From assembly GCA_030550295.1 (NCBI GenBank), contig JAUQPQ010000047.1, forward strand, positions 1 through 11,987: 11,987 bases of DNA. The letters run 5' to 3'. The notes under the pieces are model-generated. The model was not told where the DNA came from. It worked only from the letters and a program-made list of their open reading frames with translations, and did not search any database. The position numbers and the translations under genes were made by a program. Numbering within the stretch: position 1 is the stretch's first letter; every line of letters begins with the position of its first letter. Positions 6,533-11,987 of the stretch are shown piece by piece. This DNA is from Chloroflexota bacterium (GTDB taxonomy: Bacteria > Chloroflexota > Dehalococcoidia > SM23-28-2 > HRBIN24).

Positions 6533-7434
6533 CACGTCATCATGGTAGGACGCAAAAGCTCACTGCCAGTTAGGCGCCTGAAGACGTCTATATACCGTTC
6601 ACTCACCTTGGCCACTAGCTCTGGCGGCAGAGGGGGGGCGGGTGGCTTGCGGTCCCACCCTATGCTATCTAGATAGTCGCGCACCAGTTGCTTGTCCAGT
6701 CCGTCTTGGGACGTGCCGGGCCTGTAGTCCTCCACCGGCCAGAAACGGCTCGAGTCAGGGGTGAGTAGCTCATCGATGACGACCAGCTCGTCTTCCACCC
6801 ATCCGAATTCCAGCTTGGTGTCGGCGATGATGATGCCCCGCTGATAAGCATAATCGTAGGCGTAGTTATAGAGGGCCAGACTGCGTACCCGCATGATATG
6901 GGCGGCTTCCTCCCCTACCAGTTTTGCCATCTCATCAAAGGAGATGGGTTCATCGTGGCTGTGGAGGGCCTTAGTGGTAGGGGTAAAAAGGGGTTCTGGC
7001 AGCCGTTGCGCCTCTTGCAGCCCTTTCGGGAGCTTCTGTCCCCACACTGTCCCCTTCTCCTTGTACTCTTTCCAGGCGGAGCCTGTCAGGTGACCTCTTA
7101 CTATGCATTCCACTTCTACAGGGCGGGCCTTGTGCACCACCATCGCCCTGCCCACCATCTCGGGTGGGAGGCCTATCTCCTCTGTCTGAGGCCCCTCAAT
7201 GAGGAACACGAAGTGGTTGGGGATAACCTCTCCCGTCGCCTGGAACCAGAAGGCGGAAAGCTGGGTCAGCACTAACCCCTTGTCGGGGATGCCTGTGGGC
7301 AGCACCACATCATAGGCCGATATACGGTCTGTAGCTACCATCAGGAGGTGCTCCCCCAGGTCATAGGTGTCCCGGACCTTCCCCCTTCGGTACAGGGGGA
7401 AGGGAAGATGGGTCTCCATCACCACCTGGCTCAT
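6532..7434 (-). CDS. purC: SAICAR synthase PurC
   Basis: Phosphoribosylaminoimidazole-succinocarboxamide synthase joins aspartate to CAIR using ATP, a middle step of IMP synthesis. The 300-residue length fits the longer bacterial and fungal-type enzyme rather than the roughly 240-residue form. Motifs are RRGKVRDTYDLG (16-27, nucleotide-binding loop), VATDRISAYDVVLP (33-46), VECIVRGHLTGSAW (108-121), IIADTKLEFG (202-211) and VIDELLTPDSSRFWP (219-233). The start ATG overlaps the purB stop as ATGA (7434-7431), and the stop overlaps the purS start. PurB acts directly after PurC in the pathway, so the order purB-purC joins consecutive enzymes in one transcript. No anomalies are seen. Confidence 0.96.
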   Translation of the reverse strand: MSQVVMETHLPFPLYRRGKVRDTYDLGEHLLMVATDRISAYDVVLPTGIPDKGLVLTQLSAFWFQATGEVIPNHFVFLIEGPQTEEIGLPPEMVGRAMVVHKARPVEVECIVRGHLTGSAWKEYKEKGTVWGQKLPKGLQEAQRLPEPLFTPTTKALHSHDEPISFDEMAKLVGEEAAHIMRVRSLALYNYAYDYAYQRGIIIADTKLEFGWVEDELVVIDELLTPDSSRFWPVEDYRPGTSQDGLDKQLVRDYLDSIGWDRKPPAPPLPPELVAKVSERYIDVFRRLTGSELLRPTMMT

Positions 7435-8723
7435 AGGCCTAGCCTCTGGAAAGTATGGTCTACATACCGCAGATAGTAGTCCACATTGAAGAGGGAATCG
7501 AGCTCTTCAGGCGTGAGGAGGCCTGAGACCTGGGGATCTTGGGCCAACAACTGGCGCAGTGGTGTCCCCTCTTCCCACGAGCGCATGGCGTTATTCTGGA
7601 CTATGGGGTAGGCGATGTGCCTGGGCATGCCCTTCTCCATGAGGGCGAGGAGTACCCTGTGGGAGAAGATGAGGCCCCGTGTGAGCTCCAAGTTCTGGCG
7701 CATACGCTCTGGGTAGATGCGTAGCCCTTTGACGATCTGGGTGAATAAGTTTAGCATGTAGTCTGTCAGGGTGCAGGCATCGGGGATGATGACCCGCTCC
7801 ACAGATGAGTGGGAGATGTCCCGCTCGTGCCATAAGGGGACGTTCTCCAAGGCAGGGACGACGTAACTGCGCAACAGGCGGGCCAGGCCGCAAAGGCGCT
7901 CGCACTTTTCAGGGTTGCGCTTGTGAGGCATAGCGCTGGAGCCGGTCTGGCCGGGAGCAAAGGGCTCCTCTACCTCTCGTACCTCGGTGCGCTGGAGATG
8001 ACGTACCTCGGTGGCGAAGCGCTCCAGGCTCGCCCCTATTAGGGCTAGGGTGGTCAGAAAGTGGGCATGCCGGTCTCTGGGTATCACTTGGTCTGAAGTG
8101 GGGGCGACGCGCAGCCCTAGACGGGCACAGACCTTCTCTTCTACCTCGGGGGGCACGGTAGCATGGGTCCCAACGGCGCCAGAGACCTTCCCCACCGCTA
8201 GCTCCTCTTTCGCCTGGGCGAGACGGTCACGGTGGCGGCCCAGTTCATCCCACCATGAAGCGAACTTGAGGCCCAAGGATGTGGGCTCGGCGTGTACGCC
8301 ATGGGTACGCCCGACCATGACTGTATACTTGTGCTGGCGTGCCTTCTCAGCGATGGCTTCCCGGAGGGCATCGATATCGTCGAGGAGGAGCTGGCTCGCT
8401 TCCTGGATGGCCAGGCTGAGGGCCGTGTCCTCCACGTCGTAGGAGGTGAGGCCCAGGTGGAGGTAACTGGCTGCCTCGGCAGGAAGGGAGTCGGCCACGG
8501 TGCGCAAGAAGGCGTTAAAGTCGTGGTGCATGACCTGCTCGTAATGGTGCCACTGTTGTAGGTCGAAGGAGGCCTTTCTCAAGTGTTCCAGGGCTTCGGG
8601 GGGGATGCGGCCTAGCTCAGCCCACGCCTCTGCTACGGCGATCTCTACCTGGAGCCAGCGGCCCAGTTTGGCGTCTTCTGACCATATGCGGGCCATCTGC
8701 GGCCGCGTGTAACGCGAGATCAA
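7431..8723 (-). CDS. purB: adenylosuccinate lyase PurB
   Basis: PurB releases fumarate from SAICAR and from adenylosuccinate, acting twice in purine synthesis. The frame is open up to 8783. I place the start at TTG 8723-8721, which gives 430 residues, a protein beginning (M)ISRYTRPQM like other PurB proteins, and an AAGGGGG ribosome site 7 nt upstream. The 20 extra residues of the longer frame are arginine-rich and unlike the family. Superfamily signatures are GRTHGVHAEPTS (138-149, catalytic His region), HLGLTSYDVEDT (89-100) and GQTGSSAMPHKRNPEKCE (258-275, the fumarase/aspartase signature loop with the catalytic serine), then ISHSSVER. It is the first gene of purB-purC-purS and divergent from the tRNA genes. 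The TTG start may lower its translation. Confidence 0.95.
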   Translation of the reverse strand: MISRYTRPQMARIWSEDAKLGRWLQVEIAVAEAWAELGRIPPEALEHLRKASFDLQQWHHYEQVMHHDFNAFLRTVADSLPAEAASYLHLGLTSYDVEDTALSLAIQEASQLLLDDIDALREAIAEKARQHKYTVMVGRTHGVHAEPTSLGLKFASWWDELGRHRDRLAQAKEELAVGKVSGAVGTHATVPPEVEEKVCARLGLRVAPTSDQVIPRDRHAHFLTTLALIGASLERFATEVRHLQRTEVREVEEPFAPGQTGSSAMPHKRNPEKCERLCGLARLLRSYVVPALENVPLWHERDISHSSVERVIIPDACTLTDYMLNLFTQIVKGLRIYPERMRQNLELTRGLIFSHRVLLALMEKGMPRHIAYPIVQNNAMRSWEEGTPLRQLLAQDPQVSGLLTPEELDSLFNVDYYLRYVDHTFQRLGL

Positions 8724-8730
8724 CCTTCTA

Positions 8731-8770
8731 CCCCCTTTCCGATGGTATCTTAGGCTAGCAGGGCGGCCAA
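8731..8770 (-). promoter_or_regulatory. candidate purBCS promoter
   Basis: Reading the minus strand, TTGGCC is followed after 17 nt by TACCAT, each matching four of six positions of the housekeeping -35 and -10 boxes. Transcription would start just before the AAGGGGG ribosome site of purB, leaving a short leader. It is a by-eye match in a roughly 90-nt divergent spacer and could be chance. No riboswitch or operator could be recognised. Confidence 0.3.
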
Positions 8771-8776
8771 GTCCCC

Positions 8777-8807
8777 TTGACAAGGACGGAGGGAGAATCG
8801 GTAAATA
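8777..8807 (+). promoter_or_regulatory. promoter of the tRNA-Lys/tRNA-Leu unit
   Basis: A perfect TTGACA lies at 8777-8782, and a weaker TAAATA at 8802-8807 is 19 nt further on. The 5' end of tRNA-Lys is at 8814, about where transcription would begin or shortly after. The -35 box is convincing; the -10 box and the long spacing are not ideal. Confidence 0.55.
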
Positions 8808-8813
8808 AGAGAT

Positions 8814-8889
8814 GGGCCGCTAGCTCAATTGGCAGAGCGGCGGACTCTTAATCCGCGGGTTCCGGGTTCGAGTCCCGGGCGGCCCTCCA
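8814..8889 (+). tRNA. tRNA-Lys (anticodon CTT)
   Basis: The cloverleaf folds completely. The acceptor stem GGGCCGC pairs with GCGGCCC (8879-8885), the D-arm is GCTC/GAGC, and the anticodon stem GCGGA/TCCGC encloses the loop CTCTTAA with anticodon CTT at 8847-8849. The T-arm is CCGGG/CCCGG around TTCGAGT. The discriminator base is T (8886), and CCA is encoded at 8887-8889. A pyrimidine discriminator is unusual for bacterial tRNA-Lys, which normally has a purine. It reads AAG codons. Confidence 0.95.
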
Positions 8890-8900
8890 GCCAAGCAGGT

Positions 8901-8985
8901 GGGGAAGTGTCGGAATCGGTAGACGAGCGTGACTTAGGATCACGTGCCGAAAGGCGTGCGGGTTCGAGTCCCGCCTTCCCCACCA
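8901..8985 (+). tRNA. tRNA-Leu (anticodon TAG)
   Basis: A class II tRNA with a long variable arm. The acceptor stem GGGGAAG pairs with CTTCCCC (8975-8981). The D-region is TCGGAATCGGTAGACGA, and the anticodon stem CGTGA/TCACG surrounds the loop CTTAGGA with TAG at 8935-8937. The variable hairpin is TGCC-GAAA-GGCG, and the T-arm is GCGGG/CCCGC around TTCGAGT. The discriminator is A, and CCA is encoded (8983-8985). It reads CUN codons, in particular CUA, which is common in the neighbouring his and pur genes. It lies 11 nt after tRNA-Lys and is probably co-transcribed. Confidence 0.96.
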
Positions 8986-9056
8986 AGTAACAGCGCCTTC
9001 TTCCCCTTCCTTCTCCGTGCCAGGTCTGTCGTCCGGTGTTTCATTGGCCCACTGAG

Positions 9057-9224
9057 TTATGGCAAAGGGGGTGCCCCTGACCAGCTAAGCTGAATCTCCT
9101 TCTCCAGCGCGTCCTTAAGCGCTTTGAGCGCCCGGATAAGCTCCACCGTGGCATCCCACTGGGGCCGTCCTTGCCAGTAATTGCGCCAGTCCTCCATGAT
9201 CTGTGCCAGCTTACTATTACCCAT
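9057..9224 (-). CDS. possible small protein of 55 residues, unknown
   Basis: On the minus strand an ATG (9224-9222) opens a frame of 55 codons ending in TAA. It encodes MGNSKLAQIMEDWRNYWQGR, then an amphipathic, charged helix (VELIRALKALKDALEKEI). The composition is protein-like, with a hydrophobic heptad pattern and predominantly G/C third positions. No clear ribosome site precedes the ATG. The frame continues upstream (CLRAGKVGS) to a TAG about 45 nt before it, and a different open frame lies directly upstream. The segment may therefore be the 3' end of a longer, frameshifted gene instead of a separate small gene. No family is recognised. Confidence 0.3.
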   Translation of the reverse strand: MGNSKLAQIMEDWRNYWQGRPQWDATVELIRALKALKDALEKEIQLSWSGAPPLP

Positions 9225-9463
9225 AGAGCCCACTTTGCCGGCCCGTAGGCAAGCAAAAAGACATCCCTTGACGACGGACTAACCGGATGCACCTGGTTTC
9301 GTGATCGGAGTAGACGCTCGGCCAAGTCGTTTTGGACTTCACGCCACGATCGATCGGACAAGCACTCGCGAGCCTTATTTATCTTCTTGCGCATCTGGGG
9401 CGGCACGGCACAGAACAGAGGATTTTTCAGGCGTATGACAGGGAATACCGGGCTCTCGGGCCA
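9225..9463 (-). pseudogene. remnant reading frame of unknown type
   Basis: The minus strand is open after a TAG at 9466-9464. It gives a plausible basic protein segment containing VIRLKNPLF, PPQMRKKINKARECL and SWREVQNDLAERLLRS. The only start candidate of note is GTG at 9406, without a good ribosome site. The coding look fades near 9250, where the reading moves to the frame of the 55-residue ORF. Read together, the two would form one gene of about 130 codons broken by a frameshift. I recognise no domain. The evidence is weak, and this could be chance open frame in GC-rich DNA. Confidence 0.25.
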
Positions 9464-9514
9464 CTACGGGGTCTTTTTGTGGCACAGCAGATTCAGCCCT
9501 CCTCGATAGAATAG

Positions 9515-9545
9515 GGAAGCGGGCAACGTGCGTGCAAACGCTTCC
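9515..9545. repeat. 7-bp inverted repeat with 17-nt loop
   Basis: GGAAGCG at 9515-9521 is matched by CGCTTCC at 9539-9545. No T-run follows on either strand in the right place (TAAAAAT follows on plus), so I do not call a terminator. It may be a site relic or chance. Confidence 0.3.
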
Positions 9546-9602
9546 TAAAAATGTGTCATTGCGCCCGCCTCTGCAGGTAGTCCTCCAGCCGCCAGCCGCA
9601 TC

Positions 9603-9838
9603 ACCACCAGCCACGGCTTGCGATTGGCTTTGAGCAGGAGCAGCTAGTGGCCTCTTCCCATCGTGGAGCAGGGCCTTGAGGCGGTAGTACTTGTCTGCAA
9701 CCCGCACCAGGAAGCCGGTTGGTCCGCACTCCCCCAGCAGCCTTCAAGGGATTCGCCGTAGTCGTGGTTCTTCCGGGCCACGAGCAGGCATATCTCGCCG
9801 GTCACCTGCATCGGTTCACGCCGCACGTTGCTGCTCAT
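9603..9838 (-). pseudogene. frameshifted DUF1599 (nucleotide modification associated domain 1)-like gene remnant
   Basis: From ATG 9838 the minus strand reads about 33 residues ending ICLLVARKNHDYGESLEG, then degenerates. From about 9740 another frame takes over with LLGECGPTGFLVRVADKYY, RLKALL and HDGKRPL. Joined, this matches the order I know from the DUF1599 family (KNHDYG, GP.G..VR..DK..RLK.LL, GK.PL), which is common in phages and often lies near DNA- and nucleotide-modification genes. One lost base around 9735-9745 explains the break. The expected C-terminal helices are not seen. Instead a third frame gives MRLAAGWRLEDYLQRRAQ-like sequence ending at TGA 9558-9556, perhaps a further fragment. 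The start overlaps the preceding remnant, as phage genes often do. The family assignment is from memory of motifs only. Confidence 0.5.
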
Positions 9839-10079
9839 GAGTACTTCCACCGCGCAAGGCTTCCATCGCCTCACAGTAGGGCCCGCCCCAGCCGTGGCAG
9901 ACCGTGCACTCCTTTAGGCTCACATGCTGCCAAGGCCTCATCCAGGGCCTGCTTCAGTCGCACCCGGCGAAGATCCTTCGGGGTGGCCCCGCAGGTGGGA
10001 CAGGCGCCTGGCAGGGTGGGCCGGGTCTCAGCGGTAGGTGAGTGCGCCCTGTTTCCTCTATCGCCAGGTAGTCGGGCAT
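9816..10079 (-). pseudogene. cysteine-rich (zinc-ribbon-like) gene remnant with two compensating frameshifts
   Basis: A strong AAGGAGG ribosome site (complement of 10089-10095) lies 9 nt before ATG 10079-10077, which starts MPDYLAIEETG. The reading then continues one frame over as ETRPTLPGACPTCGATPK and RRVRLKQALDEALAACEPK. It then returns to the original frame, near 9911-9914, as ECTVCHGWGGPYCEAMEAL, up to TGA 9818-9816. The result would be a protein of roughly 87 residues with CPTC, CTVC and one more Cys, a probable zinc-binding set. That the second shift restores the first frame supports one original gene hit by two indels. The function is unknown. Its end overlaps the start of the DUF1599-like remnant, suggesting a former phage-style operon. 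Confidence 0.45.
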
Positions 10080-10095
10080 CTGCGAATCCCTCCTT

Positions 10096-10662
10096 GGATA
10101 CGACATACGACATTCTCCCTGGAAAGGACCGTGGCCTTCATCCCCTTGCGGGCCGACAGGCCGCAGCGCCTGCCGGAGGATACTGCCTGCATCACGCCTT
10201 AGGAATCGTTTGCCTTGGTTTCGCTTCACCTTCTGCGGGCCAAGGCTTTCAAGGATATCCCCCTCCATGAAGAAGCAGGGAGGTTTGTCTTTGAATATGT
10301 GGCGTCCATCATCAGCCGGCGGTCAATCTGCTCCGGCGGCTTGATGGCGATTCACCAGCAGTTGTGCAAGGAGCTAGGCGACATGGCCCCTCTCTGTCCT
10401 GGGTGTATCACACCGCAAGATGTTTGGGGTTCGCCGAGGGCGGCGGGCGTCTATACGTGATACCCGAAGACGGCTACCGCCAACTGCTGGCTTGGGCCGT
10501 GAGCCGGAAGCGAGACTGTGTGCCTTCCAAAAACTTTCCAAACAACCACGCCGAACACGTTCGAATGTGTCGCTACTGCGCTAGATATATGGGATAGCGA
10601 CGAAGCATAGCTACTATATACAGTGTCGAGCATATTAGGATGGCTCTAGACCTACCTCAGCA
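10096..10662. other. gene-poor stretch with conflicting short open frames
   Basis: No convincing gene is visible. On the minus strand, short protein-like pieces appear (KPPEQIDRRLMMDATYSKTN about 10339-10280; SSGRRCGLSARKGMKATVLS about 10180-10121), separated by stops. On the plus strand two overlapping frames, 10215-10460 and 10364-10597, are open for about 80 codons each. They contain LMAIHQQLCKELGDMAPL and RLYVIPEDGYRQLLAWAV and might be two halves of a frameshifted gene. None has a strong ribosome site, and no domain is recognised. The section 10580-10640 is AT-richer than its surroundings. I regard the stretch as decayed DNA and cannot settle the original strand. Confidence 0.4.
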
Positions 10663-11987
10663 TCATCGGGCTTGCCCGAACACCTCCGGATGCCGGCGGA
10701 TCTGGGCGGCCAGGTCCTCGTCCCACCGGATTACGATGACCCGGCACCCCCGAACCAGAAGCTCGCGGCGGATGGCCTCATCCACCCGCCGCTGGTCTGG
10801 GCGGTCGTGGGGTGGGCCGTCGCAGAAGACCACGACGTTGGGTTCGTAGAAGAAATCCGCGATGCACCGGGGCTCCGGGAAGGACTTCTGGGCCTCGTCC
10901 GGGAGCCGATAGCCACCCGTGGCCAGGAAGTCCAGGAACTGGCGCTCGAAATCCGACTGGGCGCGGGCACGAAGCTGCTCCAGATGCTCCTCCCGGCTCA
11001 CGCCGCGGATGCGCGGCTCCACCCGGCTGTTCCGCATCTCGTGCAGGATATCTCGAACCTGTCGGCGATCCAGCCGGAAGGCGTCCGGCTGGTTCGTGTA
11101 GCTCAGGAGACACTCGTAGCAGGCCTGAACGCACTCCGGCTTCTGGTCGCTTCCGTCCTCGGCGTAGTGACACACCCGGAGCGCCTCCCGGGCGACGGCG
11201 GCCATCGCGCCCGGCTCCTCCACGAGCCGGCGCAGCACTCCCAGCCCTCCTTCCGCGGCCTCATAAAACAACAGGGCGGCCTTCTCCCCACGACCCACCA
11301 GCTGAACCCCCAGCTCCCTTTCCTCAAGCTGGAAGGCCTGCTCGATGCCGCGCTGGAGGGCATAGAGCAGGCTGACAACTGTCTTGTCGCTCTCCCACCC
11401 CGCAGGCTCTATGGCCCGAAGGAGCAGGATGTTCTGGGTCTCCCACACGCACAGCGCCAGGCGCGCTCGCTTCTGCGCCGACTGAGAGGGTCCCGGACGC
11501 CGATTCTGCCTCCCTTCGTTCTCCACCTGCCCGTCTGTGAACAGCTCACCGGAGGCCAGGTCCACGACGAAACCTGCTGGACGCCCCCGCCATCCCCGGT
11601 TAATGTATAGCAGAGTCGCCGCCGGCCCGTACGTCAGCCGGAAGGCCGGACGCCCCTTGATCAGGACGTCCGCTTCCACCCTCCGGTGGCCGGATCCGGC
11701 AGCCGCAAACTGATAGGAGACCTGGAGATCGTATCCCAGGCGGATCCGCTCCTCCTCGTTGCAGGTGATGCGCTCGTGGCGGAAGAGCCTTACATTGGGC
11801 ATGTCCAGCATCGAAACATACTCGCTGTTTAACCCATCGAACAGAACGTCGCACACCGGGCATCGCTCCCGGTCCGGATCGGTGAAGGCCCCGCACTCGC
11901 GGCACAGCTTGCGCTCCCGGATCCGTTGCTCCAGCCCGCCGGGGGGAGGCGAAAACTGCCTCACCTGCCACTTGGCGCCCTCATGGT
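10663..11987 (-). CDS. C-terminal part of a DUF1998-type helicase-associated protein with PD-(D/E)XK-like nuclease domain, 5' truncated
   Basis: The frame runs to the window edge without a stop (HEGAKWQV before GTG 11964), so the N-terminus, and probably a DEAD/DEAH helicase core, lies outside. Residues are counted from that GTG. A zinc knuckle CREC...CPVC is at 21-38. A DUF1998-like region has ATLLYINRGWR (116-126), LLFYEAAEGGLGVLRRL (231-247) and the cysteine cluster CHYAEDG...ECVQACYECLLSY (265-289). The end (335-430) reads FERQFLDFLATGGYRLP, then IADFFYEPNVVVFCDGPPHD and RVIVIRWDEDL. This resembles Vsr/DUF559-like restriction-fold nucleases, with candidate residues Glu340, Asp370, Asp382 and His386. 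The canonical lysine is not obvious. Such proteins occur in DNA repair (MrfA-like) and in phage-defence helicases (DISARM-related). Arg, Leu and Ile codons are mainly CGG/CGC, CTG and ATC, unlike the his/pur genes. It is apparently intact to its stop. Confidence 0.7.
   Translation of the reverse strand, partial: HEGAKWQVRQFSPPPGGLEQRIRERKLCRECGAFTDPDRERCPVCDVLFDGLNSEYVSMLDMPNVRLFRHERITCNEEERIRLGYDLQVSYQFAAAGSGHRRVEADVLIKGRPAFRLTYGPAATLLYINRGWRGRPAGFVVDLASGELFTDGQVENEGRQNRRPGPSQSAQKRARLALCVWETQNILLLRAIEPAGWESDKTVVSLLYALQRGIEQAFQLEERELGVQLVGRGEKAALLFYEAAEGGLGVLRRLVEEPGAMAAVAREALRVCHYAEDGSDQKPECVQACYECLLSYTNQPDAFRLDRRQVRDILHEMRNSRVEPRIRGVSREEHLEQLRARAQSDFERQFLDFLATGGYRLPDEAQKSFPEPRCIADFFYEPNVVVFCDGPPHDRPDQRRVDEAIRRELLVRGCRVIVIRWDEDLAAQIRRHPEVFGQAR

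Noticed and set aside
8724..8783. Upstream 20-residue extension of PurB
   Set aside because: It is arginine-rich and unlike PurB N-termini. It would also cover the probable promoter region. TTG 8723 fits the family start and has a ribosome site.
8986..9056. Terminator after tRNA-Leu
   Set aside because: Only a pyrimidine-rich stretch is present; I find no stable hairpin followed by T residues.
10666..10679. Palindrome TCGGGCTTGCCCGA as a terminator
   Set aside because: It lies within the last codons of the minus-strand gene, has a two-base loop and is not followed by a T-run.
10672..11610. 312-codon plus-strand frame opposite the helicase-nuclease gene
   Set aside because: It is antisense to a frame with clear domain motifs. 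Long antisense frames are common opposite GC-rich genes, and its product shows no family pattern.
8901..11987. CRISPR array or insertion sequence in the accessory half
   Set aside because: There are no regularly spaced repeats, no transposase motifs and no matching terminal inverted repeats.

Overview
The window looks like chromosomal DNA of a moderately GC-rich bacterium. It falls into a compact housekeeping half (about 1-8985) and a decayed, foreign-looking half (about 8986-11987). The phylum cannot be fixed from this sequence. Gene order and protein style (HisZ-dependent HisG, HisB with an HHLVED motif, PurS present, heavy use of ATA, CTA and AGG codons, GGTGA-type ribosome sites) would suit a Chloroflexota-like lineage, but that is only a tentative guess.

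Positions 1-6283, plus strand: a tight histidine operon. It runs hisZ (3' end only), hisG, a zinc-dependent phospholipase C-like gene, hisD, hisC, hisB, then a dienelactone hydrolase-family gene. Neighbours overlap or sit 4-15 nt apart, so this is very probably one transcript. HisZ and HisG start the pathway, HisB makes imidazoleacetol phosphate, HisC transaminates it, and HisD performs the final two oxidations. hisA, hisF, hisH and hisI/E are not in the window. The most striking gene is hisG. It encodes two HisG-like domains in one 469-residue chain, and only the second keeps a recognisable PRPP-binding loop.

Positions 6278-8723, minus strand: purB-purC-purS, three purine genes joined by overlapping stop and start codons and converging on the histidine operon. 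purQ and purL do not follow purS.

Positions 8777-8989, plus strand: a perfect TTGACA box followed by tRNA-Lys(CTT) and tRNA-Leu(TAG), divergent from purB.

Positions 8986-10662: about 1.7 kb without a normal gene. The minus strand carries broken gene remnants: a cysteine-rich (zinc-ribbon-like) reading frame with two compensating frameshifts, a frameshifted relative of the phage-type DUF1599 (nucleotide modification associated domain 1) family, and a possible 55-residue ORF. Positions 10663-11987, minus strand, hold the C-terminal 440 residues of a large protein that I read as a DUF1998-type helicase-associated region followed by a PD-(D/E)XK or Vsr-like nuclease domain. Its codon use (CGG, CGC, CTG, ATC) differs visibly from the his/pur genes. 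Together with the adjacent tRNA genes and the phage-like remnants, this suggests an eroding mobile or defence island next to a tRNA pair.
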